Shown here piece after piece: positions 43,394 through 51,827 of a DNA stretch of 64,000 nucleotides. The stretch is from RYN-230 sp963844695 (lineage in GTDB: Bacteria > Actinomycetota > Actinomycetes > Streptosporangiales > Streptosporangiaceae). Where the stretch lies: positions 768,752 through 832,751 of the forward strand of contig CAWJPL010000028.1 of assembly GCA_963844695.1 (NCBI GenBank), in the 5' to 3' direction. The notes under the pieces are model-generated. The model ran no database searches, was not told the origin of the DNA, and saw nothing but the letters and a program-made list of their open reading frames with translations. Each line of letters opens with the position of its first letter. Positions within the stretch are counted from its first letter, which is position 1. The translations under genes were made by a program, and so were the position numbers.

Positions 43394-43879
43394 ATGGAAC
43401 CCCGTATCGACCTGATGACCAACGAGATCGGCGCCAAGATCGCCAAGCGGATCTACAACGTCAGCCTGGTGGTCGACCAGTCGCCGCTGCCTAAGGCCAC
43501 CCAGGAGCTGGTGAGCCTGCGGGCCAGCCAGATCAACGGCTGCGGCTGGTGCGTCGACATCCACACCAAGGAGGCGGCGGCCGCCGGTGAGACCCCGGTC
43601 CGGCTCAACCTGGTCGCCGCCTGGCGCGAGTCCACGGTGTTCACCGAAGCCGAGCAGGCTGCGCTGGCCCTCACCGAGGAGGGCACCCGGCTCGCCGACG
43701 CCAGCCACGGCGTGTCCGACGAGACCTGGGCCCAGGTGCGCAAGCACTACGACGACGACCAGATCACCGCCCTGGTCGCCCTGGTCGCCCTGATCAACGC
43801 GACCAACCGGCTCGCCGTGATCGTGCACCAGAAGGGCGGTTCCTACGAGCCCGGCATGTTCGCCAACTTCACGGGCTGA
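43394..43879 (+). CDS. Carboxymuconolactone decarboxylase/AhpD-like protein
   Basis: 161 residues. The all-helical CMD fold carries the AhpD-type redox centre in SQINGCGWCVDIHTKEA (Cys-x2-Cys with nearby His and Glu). Likely a peroxidase-like thiol enzyme rather than a true aromatic decarboxylase. As the divergent neighbour of an ECF41 sigma factor it is the expected regulon member. The reading frame is intact; there is no strong Shine-Dalgarno before the ATG. Confidence 0.9.
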   Translation: MEPRIDLMTNEIGAKIAKRIYNVSLVVDQSPLPKATQELVSLRASQINGCGWCVDIHTKEAAAAGETPVRLNLVAAWRESTVFTEAEQAALALTEEGTRLADASHGVSDETWAQVRKHYDDDQITALVALVALINATNRLAVIVHQKGGSYEPGMFANFTG

Positions 43880-43892
43880 CCGGCAGCCGGAT

Positions 43893-43946
43893 CCTGGCCC
43901 GGGTGCCCGGCCGGCGGATCAGCCCGGCCCGGGCACCTGGGCCAGG
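43893..43946. terminator. Bidirectional hairpin between convergent genes
   Basis: 18-bp arms with one mismatch (43893-43910 and 43929-43946), 18-nt loop, placed over the convergent 3' ends of the CMD and SDR genes; the right arm lies inside the last SDR codons. Confidence 0.45.
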
Positions 43947-44662
43947 CCGGGCTGCTCCGGGCCGTGCGGGATGTCGAACGACTCCTCGCCGGTGCGCAGC
44001 AGCCGCAGCACCACGCCGGCCACGTAGTCCGGGTGGTGCGCCACCATGCCCGGCCGGGGCGAGGTGCCGAGGGTGAACATGCCGTCGCCGAACTCGGTCG
44101 CGGTGATCGAGGGCAGCAGCAGCGATACCGCGATGCCGTCTCCCGCCAGTTCCTGGCGCAGTACCGCGCTGAGCATGTTGACCGCCGACTTGGTCAACGC
44201 GTAGGCACCGACGCCGGCCGCGGTCCGCCGGGTGGTGCCGGAGCTGATGTTCACGATCCGCCCGAAACCCTGCTCCCGCATGGCGGGCAGCACCGCCTGG
44301 GTCACCGTCAGCAGGCCGACCACGTTCAGCCGCAGGACCTGGCTGAACTCGGCCAGGTCCACCTGGTCCAGCGGCCCGTGCAGGCTGGCGCCGGCGTTGT
44401 TCACCAGTCCGTCGATCCGCTGATACCGGTCCAGGGCGGCGTCCGCCAGGCGGCGCACCTGCGCCGGGTCGGTCACGTCGGCAGGCACGGCCAGCGCCCC
44501 GCCGAGTTCCTCGCTCAGCGCAGCCAGCCGGTCGGCCCGGCGCGCGGCCAGCACCGGATAGGCCCCGGCGGCGTGCAGCAGACGTGCGGTGGACGCGCCG
44601 ATACCGGAGGAGGCGCCGGTGACGATCACCGACTTGCCGGCCAGGTCAATGAGATCGGTCAT
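43919..44662 (-). CDS. SDR-family oxidoreductase
   Basis: 247 residues, classical short-chain dehydrogenase: TGASSGIG cofactor loop, LAARRADRL (Arg after strand 2, favouring NADP), LVNNAGAS, catalytic Ser in VNISSGTTRR and Tyr-x3-Lys in YALTK. Substrate unknown. Convergent with the CMD gene and divergent from the short acidic protein gene at 44749. Confidence 0.92.
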   Translation of the reverse strand: MTDLIDLAGKSVIVTGASSGIGASTARLLHAAGAYPVLAARRADRLAALSEELGGALAVPADVTDPAQVRRLADAALDRYQRIDGLVNNAGASLHGPLDQVDLAEFSQVLRLNVVGLLTVTQAVLPAMREQGFGRIVNISSGTTRRTAAGVGAYALTKSAVNMLSAVLRQELAGDGIAVSLLLPSITATEFGDGMFTLGTSPRPGMVAHHPDYVAGVVLRLLRTGEESFDIPHGPEQPGLAQVPGPG

Positions 44663-44748
44663 GAGCCAACGTGTACCAGACGTGCTTACCGCCTAAGCTG
44701 CGGACGGCGGGCCAACTGTGACTCTGTCTGCCGAGGGAGAGGGCCGAA

Positions 44749-45159
44749 ATGACCGAGAATTACCCGCCCGGATCAACGCCGCCCGAGTCGGGGCCGCCGG
44801 TGCCTGGCGAGGAGGAGCCGCTGGCCCCCGAGCCTGCCGAGGATCCGGGGTACCTGACCGAAACGGGCGAGGCGGTGGGGGAGGACGGATCGGTCGTGCC
44901 GATCATCGGTGGCCTGCCCGCCGTTGACGGCTCGGCGTGGGATATCGGTGCCGCGGCGGACGAGCGTGGGGCGGCCCTGGCTGAGCACGAGGCCAGCCAG
45001 GACACCGGGCCGCTGAGGACGACACGCGCTGAGCTCACTGGTGAGCCTGCTGGGCGGCCCGCCCGCGCAGCCGGTGCGCCTTGCGGGTGGGACGGCGGGT
45101 GGCCGCCGCGAGCTTGTCCAGCCTGGCGACCTCGTCTGAGCCGTCCAGCGCGTGAATGA
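44749..45159 (+). CDS. Acidic hypothetical protein
   Basis: ATG at 44749 with GGGAGAGGG about 7 nt upstream. The first ~95 residues are Pro/Glu/Asp-rich and probably disordered (TENYPPGSTPPESGPPVPGE, VVPIIGGLPAVDGSAWDIG). No family recognised. From about 45035 the frame runs antisense to the next gene and its Arg/Pro/Trp-rich tail looks artificial, so the true end may be near 45030 after a frame error. Moderate doubt that the whole length is real. Confidence 0.45.
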   Translation: MTENYPPGSTPPESGPPVPGEEEPLAPEPAEDPGYLTETGEAVGEDGSVVPIIGGLPAVDGSAWDIGAAADERGAALAEHEASQDTGPLRTTRAELTGEPAGRPARAAGAPCGWDGGWPPRACPAWRPRLSRPARE

Positions 45160-45919
45160 GCACGACGAGGTAGTTCGCGACCGCGCTGACTACCGCGACC
45201 GCCAGCGGGATCACCAGGGCAGTCACTCCGGCCTGGTACCCGAGCGCGTCGATGACTTCGCTGTGGATCCGCAGGTACATCAACACCGCGAGCACGGTGA
45301 TGACCGCGATGGCGGTTCCGAACGCGGCCTTGGTGAATCCGTCCAGTTCGTCGAGGTGCACCGTGCCCGCATGGTTCTTGTACGAGCGCATCCGGTGGCC
45401 GGCGAAGGACAGGAAGCCGTAGGCCAGCACGGTGACCATGCCGGCGAGGGTGATGGCGAAGGCCAGGCTCATCGACACCGGGCTCTGCCAGTCCACATTG
45501 GTGATCCCGGCGAAGAAGTACAAGAGCAGGGCAAAGTCGAAGGCCAGTACGAACTTGGGGATCCAGCCCTGCCAGCGCGGCAGGCGGCGGTGCTTGCGCG
45601 ATCCCATGTCAGTCTCGCGGCTGATCTGCTGCCGCTGCTCTTCCTCGTCGGCTCGCGTCTCGGTCACCGTGCGTTCGCCGCCGTCGGGATGCTTCACCCG
45701 GGTCAGCATCCAGTGGTCGGCCTGGGCCAGCAGACGGCGCGTCCGCCACTCCCAGCGCCGGTGCTGGTCGTGATAGGCGAGGTTGGGCTGGCCTGAGACA
45801 TCCGGAGCGGGGACGCGGCTGTCTGCCTCCGGCCGCCTGGGCCTCGGAACCGGACTCGGCTCGGGGGTGGCGGGGAGGTTCGGGACGGAGCTGGCGCTGC
45901 CATTGGCTTCGGTAGTCAC
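45035..45919 (-). CDS. Four-TM membrane protein of unknown family
   Basis: 294 residues. GTG at 45919 with AAAGGAG 8 nt upstream. A Pro-rich, disordered N-terminus (about 60 residues), then DQHRRWEWRTRRLLAQADHWML, charged DEEEQRQQISRETDMG, and four hydrophobic helices: IPKFVLAFDFALLLYFFAG, SLAFAITLAGMVTVLAYGFL, AFGTAIAVITVLAVLMYL and VTALVIPLAVAVVSAVANYLVVLI; basic C-terminus. It follows the OmpA-like lipoprotein gene by 71 nt on the same strand, so the two may form one envelope complex. Confidence 0.72.
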   Translation of the reverse strand: MTTEANGSASSVPNLPATPEPSPVPRPRRPEADSRVPAPDVSGQPNLAYHDQHRRWEWRTRRLLAQADHWMLTRVKHPDGGERTVTETRADEEEQRQQISRETDMGSRKHRRLPRWQGWIPKFVLAFDFALLLYFFAGITNVDWQSPVSMSLAFAITLAGMVTVLAYGFLSFAGHRMRSYKNHAGTVHLDELDGFTKAAFGTAIAVITVLAVLMYLRIHSEVIDALGYQAGVTALVIPLAVAVVSAVANYLVVLIHALDGSDEVARLDKLAAATRRPTRKAHRLRGRAAQQAHQ

Positions 45920-45990
45920 GGGAGACTCCTTTTCGGGTCGCTGCGGTTGGGATGAGGCGGTCAGCGGCGGTCGCGGGCAGGCCTGGCCGG

Positions 45991-47199
45991 TCAGGAGGCC
46001 GCCGCCCGGGCTGGGCGAAGGGTGATAAGCACGTGGCGCAGCCGCGCGCAGATAGCTTCGTTCAGGTGGCCGTGGCGGTAGCAGGCGGAGCGGGGCTGGC
46101 CGGCGGTACCCCGGCCGGCGGCCTTGCCGATCAGGCCGGCCGGAACCCCCAGCGAGATGAGCCGCGCCCGGACCGCCCGGGCCCGCTTGGCTGACAGGGC
46201 GAGGTTGTAGCGGCCCGAGCCGCCGTCGGGCGAGGCGTATCCGATGATGGTCACCTCCTGGTGCTGGTCCCGGGCCCTGGTGGCGATCGGCCCGAGGATG
46301 ATGTCTGCGCCCGGCAGCAGCCGCGCGCTGCTGAACGCGAAGAACGCGTCGGCCGGGACGTTTGTGGTCTGGCCGCCATGCGGCCCGCGGTAGGAGGTCA
46401 CCCGGGGGAACCGGACGACGGGGACCGGCGTGGTGCTCCGCGAAGGCGGGTCCGGACGGGTGACCGCGTCGTCAGAGCAGGAGACCGCGCCGGCCGCGTG
46501 GCACAGCGCCAGCCAGTAGCGGGTGAGTGTGGTGCGCTGGGGAACCGGCGGGGCCGGCTGCCTCCCGCTCGTGTCCGCGAGACCGGAGAACACGACCTTC
46601 CAGCCATTCAGCCGGGGTAGCAGTCCCTGGTGGCTGACGGAGACGGCGGCGGTCCGCGGATCGGCGCCCCAGCCGACCTGCCTCAAGTCAAAGCCACCCG
46701 CCGTGGACAGGCCCGAGGACAGGACGAGCAGCGTGCCGGGGCGGGTGGTCACCCGGACTGCCTGGGCGATCATGGCCAGCAGGTCGAACGGCTTGCTGGC
46801 CGCCAGCGTGTTCAGCAACTGCTGGACCCGGTTCACGTTGGCGCTCAGTTCGCTGTTCCGGTCCGGCCCGTAGTCAACCTGGCCGTCAGGCCGGCGCGGG
46901 GTAAGGGACACCTCACGCGCCTGGCCTGTGTTCGGGTTCACCACGTAGGCGGCCGCGCGGGTACTGGTGCTGCCCGCAGTGCGCAGCATCGCGCGGTCGG
47001 TGCCTGACAGCACCGGTGCGGGCTCGTTGGCTGTGGCGCTGGCCGCTACGACGAAGATCTTGGGGTCGTCTGGAGGCCGCTGGCAACCCGTGAGCAGGAC
47101 GGTCCCGGAGATGAGGGCCGCGACGGCGACGCCCGTGACGAGCCGGGCTGCCGGGACCGGTTTGGTGCCCTTCCGCCGGTAAGAGACTGTGGTGGCCAT
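45991..47199 (-). CDS. OmpA-like lipoprotein
   Basis: 402 residues. ATG at 47199 with GGGAG 6 nt upstream. Signal peptide ends in lipobox LLTGC (about residue 42-46). The middle region resembles a von Willebrand-like or substrate-binding fold (TLLVLSSGLSTAGGFDLRQVGW). The C-terminal OmpA/MotB-like peptidoglycan-binding domain reads FFAFSSARLLPGADIILGPI, VTIIGYASPDGGSGRYNLALSAKRARAVRARL. Probably tethers membrane and cell wall. Upstream of the four-TM protein gene. Confidence 0.83.
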   Translation of the reverse strand: MATTVSYRRKGTKPVPAARLVTGVAVAALISGTVLLTGCQRPPDDPKIFVVAASATANEPAPVLSGTDRAMLRTAGSTSTRAAAYVVNPNTGQAREVSLTPRRPDGQVDYGPDRNSELSANVNRVQQLLNTLAASKPFDLLAMIAQAVRVTTRPGTLLVLSSGLSTAGGFDLRQVGWGADPRTAAVSVSHQGLLPRLNGWKVVFSGLADTSGRQPAPPVPQRTTLTRYWLALCHAAGAVSCSDDAVTRPDPPSRSTTPVPVVRFPRVTSYRGPHGGQTTNVPADAFFAFSSARLLPGADIILGPIATRARDQHQEVTIIGYASPDGGSGRYNLALSAKRARAVRARLISLGVPAGLIGKAAGRGTAGQPRSACYRHGHLNEAICARLRHVLITLRPARAAAS

Positions 47200-47340
47200 G
47201 GAGATCTCCCTCGGTGAGGGGGCCAGGGTGTTCTGCCGCGGGCGTCTCCGGGCGAACGGGGAGTCCCGCACTTAGCCGGCTCACGTGGTGCGCCGGCCCG
47301 CTGGAGGAAGACGCAGCCAGACTGCGCTAAGCTACGTGGC

Positions 47341-47578
47341 AACGCTTCTTCAGACTGAACTTCAGCTCTTCACTTGTACTACAGACTCATCTGCTTATTT
47401 CAGAGTGTGCTTCAGTTCCACAGCTCAGCGCAAGTCCTCACGTGTCATCAAAACGTGAACATTTCAGGGTTGTATCTGTAATCATCGCGATGAGCTGGCT
47501 CGATGGGGTTGTAGGACTCATACCCAACCGTGGTACGTTTTGCTGAACTACTGAACTTCAGATGAACTGAGGTCTGCG
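47341..47578 (+). promoter_or_regulatory. AT-rich control region with repeated TTCAG/CTGAA motifs
   Basis: 240 bp, clearly more AT-rich than its surroundings. TTCAG occurs at 47349, 47360 (as CTTCAG), 47399, 47411, 47463 and 47557, and its complement CTGAA at 47355, 47543 and 47551: nine copies. Those at 47349-47365 and 47543-47561 form close inverted pairs. The end of the region holds GAGG 6 nt before the GTG of the HTH gene. Likely binding sites for that HTH protein. Confidence 0.55.
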
Positions 47579-48711
47579 GTGAACGATCAAGACCCGCGCC
47601 AGGTCCTCGCGCGTCGCCTACGCGCGCTCAGGGAAGTGCACTGGCCTGGGCAGAAGGTAAATCAAGCCCAGCTCGCTGAGGCACTTGGCGGGGACGGGAA
47701 CCGGTCTGTCAGCGTGCCGCTCATCTCGTCATGGGAGTCGCAGACCAACCCGAAGGTGCCACCTGCCGCGAGGCTTCAGGACATCGCCACCTTCTTTGCC
47801 AGCCCCCGGTCCTTCGACGGGCGGGTCGGCCGCCTGTTGGGCCCGGACGAGATGACTGCGCAGGAGCGGGCGGCCAGGGAGGAACTCCTGCAGGAACTCA
47901 CCCGCCTGCGCAGCGAAGCGCTGAATGCGCCAGCCCCGTCGCGGCCCCGGAGCACCGTCCCGGCCGTCGGCGTGGTGAGCCCCGCCGCTCGCGCAGGGCC
48001 TTACCGCTTCAAGGACCGCGAGACCATCACCATCGTCTGCGCCCAGTTGCCGAACGAGATGCTGGACGAACGAATGCCCTACACCGATCCGCCTGGATCC
48101 CGACTTCATCGACTTGTACCGGTACACGGATCTCGACGCGCTCCTGGAATTGTTCGGGCACGTGCGGGCGGCCAACCCCACGAGCCGGGTCCAGTTCCGG
48201 GCCGCAGGTCAGCTTGGGTCCGACGAGTATTCGGGTCATCTGTTCCCGCTGGGAGGTGTGGACTGGAATCAGGCGACCAGCTCGGTCCTCGACCGCCTGC
48301 AGCTACCTGTAAGGCAGGTCAGCGAGTGGGATAAGGAAGGCGGGACGCTACTTCGAGGTCATGGGTGAAGACGGCCGTAAGGTAGCGCACCGTCCGCGGC
48401 TCGAAGAGTCCGGTGGACGGACGATCCTGCGAGAGGATGTGGCCCTGTTTGCGCGGGCCGTGAGTCCGTTCAATCGGAAACGATTTGTGACTATCTGCAA
48501 TGGGATGTACGGCCGGGGTACCTACGGCGCGGTGCGCGCATTGACTGATGAGCGCTTCCGGGACCGCAACGCGGGGTACATTCAAGATCGGTTCGCGGAC
48601 GACGAAGCGTTCTGTATCCTCACCCGGGTCACTGTGGAGAACGGTGTGACGCTGACTCCTGACTGGACGGTGCCTGAGACTCGGCTCTTCGAGTGGTCCA
48701 GGCCGCAGTGA
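47579..48711 (+). CDS. XRE-type HTH protein with C-terminal sensor-like domain (two frameshifts)
   Basis: About 376 residues. GTG at 47579. N-terminal HTH: ARRLRALREVHWPGQKVNQAQLAEAL and VPLISSWESQTNPKVPPAARLQDIATFFA. After a Pro/Ala linker comes a domain of about 230 residues: ETITIVCAQLPNEM, LYRYTDLDALLELFGHVRAANP, LGGVDWNQATSSVLDRLQLPV, then REDVALFARAVSPFNRKRFVTICNGMYGRGTYGAVRAL. The Rossmann-like strand-glycine patterns suggest a nucleotide/nucleoside-binding (SLOG/SIR2-like) fold, which is inference. Frames change near 48100 and 48340. Stop overlaps the next ATG (TGATG). Confidence 0.7.
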
Positions 48712-50129
48712 TGGCCGCTCTCGAAACGTCTCATCACCATGGATCGCACCGCCCGCTGATCTGGCCGGTTGATGAGTCAACATCGCAGGTGAAGGTCGAT
48801 GCGATCATCGTGCCGACCGCCCGCCGGGTGGCTTACCTGAAGGAAGCGGCCGGTGCCGCGCTGTCCCTGGGCTGCCCACTGGTCACCTTGCACAGCGGGC
48901 GATGGACCAGTGCCTTCGCGGCCGCCGCCCAACTCGATCGCGCTGTCGACCTGATCGCGATCGACGTGCCCGAGGCAGCCGATCTCCGGCTGCCCGGACT
49001 GGCGACCTCTGCCCTCCTAGCTGGCACGATGTTCGAGCGGCGGACCGACGTCAGTACCAAGCGCAACCTGGCCTTGATGCTCAGCCACGCGCTCCGCTGG
49101 AAGCGGGTGGTGTTCCTCGACGACGATATCCGGGTGCCCAACCCGGGCGATCTGGGTAAGGCCGCCAGCTTGCTGGACAGCCACAGCGCCGTGGGGCTAG
49201 GCATCGGGGGCTTCCCGGACAACTCGATGGTGTGCCACGCCTTTCGTGAAGCGGGCGGCTGGCAGGAAACATTCATCGGCGGCGGGGCGCTGGCCGTCGG
49301 GCTCAAGCGAAATCGCTCGTTCTTTCCCAATGTCTACAATGAGGACTGGTTCTTTGTCCTGAATGCGGGAAAACGCCTGCAGCCGGTGGCCACCGTGGGG
49401 CACGTTCTCCAGTATCCGTATGACCCCTACCGGGTCGAACGGGCCCGGGGCGAAGAGCTCGGTGATGTCCTCGCAGAAGGCACGTTCTGGCTGCTCGACC
49501 AGGGGAAGCCAGCTTCGGACGGTGACCTTTCCCATTGGCGGGACTTCCTGGCTCACCGGCAGCAGTTCATCGCGCAGGTCCAGGACATGGTCGAAAGCAA
49601 GACAAGCATCGACGCCACGACACGGGCCCGGATGGGAGAGGCGCTGACGGCGGCGCTCGGCCGGTGCGCGCGGATAAGCCCGCAACTGTGTGCGGACTAC
49701 ATGAAGGCACTGACCACCGACCAGGATCGGTGGCAGCGCCACATCCAGCAGATACGCCGGCAGCCGCGGCTGACCCCAGAAGACGCCCTCAGATCGCTGA
49801 CCGTCAAGGGCAAGCCACCGTTGACCTGGTACACCTCGGCGAGCGAGCCCCGCGCCACCAGAAGGCGCGGATCGCTCGCCACACCCGTGCACGAGTGGCG
49901 CGTGGCCCGGACGGGCGAACTTCAGGCCGCCATCCCGCCGCTTCCCCAGACCCTGGTGCCTCGCGGGTTCACCGCTCCCGGGCAGCCGTCGCCGCTGCTC
50001 CCGCCCGCGGGGGTCGCTCGGTCCTATCCAGCGCATGTGGCGGCGACAGCGAAGATCGCTCAGGCTGGCCAGCGTCACCACGCCGACCGCGACGGGGTGG
50101 TGGCTGGCCAGCCTTTGTGCCTGCCGTGA
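48711..50129 (+). CDS. Glycosyltransferase family 2-like (GT-A) protein
   Basis: 472 residues. The GT-A fold is indicated by VDAIIVPTARRVAYLKEAAGAAL, the acidic motif RVVFLDDDIRVPNPGDL (about residues 131-147) and an acceptor-region NVYNEDWFFVLN. Mg/Mn-dependent sugar transfer is likely; donor and acceptor unknown. Translationally coupled to the HTH-sensor gene. After about residue 440 (50030) the sequence becomes unfamiliar and the reading frame ends at 50129 next to a truncated aminotransferase, so the natural C-terminus may be lost in a deletion junction. Confidence 0.72.
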   Translation: MAALETSHHHGSHRPLIWPVDESTSQVKVDAIIVPTARRVAYLKEAAGAALSLGCPLVTLHSGRWTSAFAAAAQLDRAVDLIAIDVPEAADLRLPGLATSALLAGTMFERRTDVSTKRNLALMLSHALRWKRVVFLDDDIRVPNPGDLGKAASLLDSHSAVGLGIGGFPDNSMVCHAFREAGGWQETFIGGGALAVGLKRNRSFFPNVYNEDWFFVLNAGKRLQPVATVGHVLQYPYDPYRVERARGEELGDVLAEGTFWLLDQGKPASDGDLSHWRDFLAHRQQFIAQVQDMVESKTSIDATTRARMGEALTAALGRCARISPQLCADYMKALTTDQDRWQRHIQQIRRQPRLTPEDALRSLTVKGKPPLTWYTSASEPRATRRRGSLATPVHEWRVARTGELQAAIPPLPQTLVPRGFTAPGQPSPLLPPAGVARSYPAHVAATAKIAQAGQRHHADRDGVVAGQPLCLP

Positions 50130-50144
50130 CGCGGCACGCCCGTA

Positions 50145-50677
50145 CCGCCCCCACCTCGTCATCTACGGGAATGCCATGGCCGCCGGATGGCCCTGCGCGG
50201 CGATTGCCGGGCGGCGTGACCTATTCGCTGACGTGGCCGCGAGCGCAGTGACCCACGCCGGGACATGCAACGGCGACACCATCGCCACCGCCGCGGTGCT
50301 GGCCTCGATCGACGAACTCGCCAGCGGGGAAGTGCACGAGCAGGTCGAGAAGACCGGAACGGCGCTGATGGAGCTGATTCGGGCCCGGGCCGCGGCCAGC
50401 CAGCTGAACCTGCACCTGCAGGGAGTGGCCATGGGGTTTCACGCCAGCTTCGCCGCGCCCAGCGAGCCGATCACGAGGTACCGCCAGCTTCAGGACGCCG
50501 ACGCGGGCCGGTACGGGGCGCCTCGCGGACACCTTCATCGGCCAGGGGGTCTGGGTCGCCCGCCGCGGAATCTGGTACGTGTCCGCCGCCGCCCACACGG
50601 CAGCCGACATCAGTGAGACGGTCGACCGGATCGAGTCCGCGTTCCAGATACTCACAGCAGCCGGGCCAGCGAGCTGA
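50145..50677 (+). pseudogene. Class-III (glutamate-semialdehyde-type) aminotransferase remnant
   Basis: C-terminal half of a PLP-dependent GSA aminomutase-like enzyme: HLVIYGNAMAAGWPCAAIAGRRDLF, THAGTCNGDTIATAAVLASIDEL, then after a frame change near 50500 TFIGQGVWVARRGIWYVSAAHT to the stop at 50677. In the active family the first block has Lys (GKAMAAG) forming the Schiff base; here it is Asn. The N-terminal half is absent. It directly follows the glycosyltransferase gene and overlaps the 3' end of the convergent LLM gene. Confidence 0.65.
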
Positions 50678-51647
50678 GCGAGGACATGAGGTCGGGATAG
50701 GCCGGGATAAGCGCCACCCGGTCAGCGCCTGAACTGCCGAGGGAGCGCAGTTGCGCGCGCGCCGCGTCCGCGGTTCCCACGATCGCCAGGCGATCCACCC
50801 AGGCGTCGGGCAGCGCAGCCGCGAAGGCTGCTGCGGACCCGGTACGCTGCCGCAACTCGGCCAGCTCTCCTGCGATATCGAGCACCGCCACGTGAGGTGC
50901 CCAATCGGGTTCGCCGACCACGCCCAGCGCACCGCGCACCCGGTCTCTTGCGACCTGCGGATCGTCGTCGACAGACGCGAGGTTGTAAGCCACGATCTGA
51001 TGGTCCGCAGCACCGATCTCGGCGCGCGCGAAGGCCAGGTACTCGGGGGTGACCGGCTCGGCGAGGACGGTCCCCTGGGCGACTCGGCCGGACAACTGGA
51101 GAGACTTGACGCCCCGCACGCCGGCGAGCACCGGCGGCACCACGGACGGCGGGTGCGCCAATTGCACGTCGCGCAACCGGACATAGCGGCCGCCGAACTC
51201 TACTTCGTCGCCGGTGAGCAGCCGCCTCAGCACGCGCACATACTCATCCAGCAGCGTGAGCGGGCTTGACGGCCAGGCACCCGCCTGGTCAAGCCAGGCC
51301 GGGATCCCATGCCCGATCCCGACGGTCAGCCTCCCCGGATACAACTCCGCCAGGGTGGCTATCTCCATGGCCGCAAACGCCACGTTCCGGGCTGCGGCGG
51401 GAACGATGCCGAGTCCCACGCCTAGGGAACTGGTCGTCGCCAGGACGGTGGCCGCCTGAGCGAACGCGCCGCGCAGGAAGCAGTCTTCCACCAGCCACAC
51501 CTCGTGGAAACCCAGCCGCTCCGCCTCCCGCACGAAGCCGACGAAGTCCCCGGCCGGAACGGTGGGAGGAACGACGACGCCGATCCGCGGCCTTTTCGGG
51601 GTGGTTCCGCCGGCCTGCGAGCCTGTCTCTGTCCATGCGTTCGGCAA
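50652..51647 (-). CDS. LLM-class flavin-dependent oxidoreductase
   Basis: 331 residues, luciferase-like TIM barrel: RIGVVVPPTVPAGDFVGFVREAERLGFHEVWLVED, SSLGVGLGIVPAAARNVAFAAMEIATLAELYPGRLTVGIGHG, then VVPPVLAGVRGVKSLQLSG. The start at TTG 51647 is uncertain; the next in-frame candidates lie before the RIGVVV strand. Reading frame intact. F420- or FMN-dependent, substrate unknown. It is convergent with the aminotransferase remnant and divergent from the NmrA-like gene. Confidence 0.88.
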   Translation of the reverse strand: MPNAWTETGSQAGGTTPKRPRIGVVVPPTVPAGDFVGFVREAERLGFHEVWLVEDCFLRGAFAQAATVLATTSSLGVGLGIVPAAARNVAFAAMEIATLAELYPGRLTVGIGHGIPAWLDQAGAWPSSPLTLLDEYVRVLRRLLTGDEVEFGGRYVRLRDVQLAHPPSVVPPVLAGVRGVKSLQLSGRVAQGTVLAEPVTPEYLAFARAEIGAADHQIVAYNLASVDDDPQVARDRVRGALGVVGEPDWAPHVAVLDIAGELAELRQRTGSAAAFAAALPDAWVDRLAIVGTADAARAQLRSLGSSGADRVALIPAYPDLMSSLSSLARLL

Positions 51648-51827
51648 GGTGTGTCCCGGTGGCTTGGGTGGTTAACGTTGTGCTCGGTCTGATCCATGGG
51701 CGCCGGGGCAGCCCGTACGCTGATCAGCCGGGTTCAATGTGACACAGCCCCGGCGTGATCTTCATCCATCCCAGGAAGGTGGCATGATTCACTCCGTGCG
51801 CCTGCCACCGACGACGTTGAAGTCCTC

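Noticed and set aside
51738..51744. TGTGACA (TGTCACA on the minus strand) as a further ECF41 promoter for the LLM gene
   Set aside because: No CGTC at 16-17 nt; the nearest partial match is CGTA after 18 nt.
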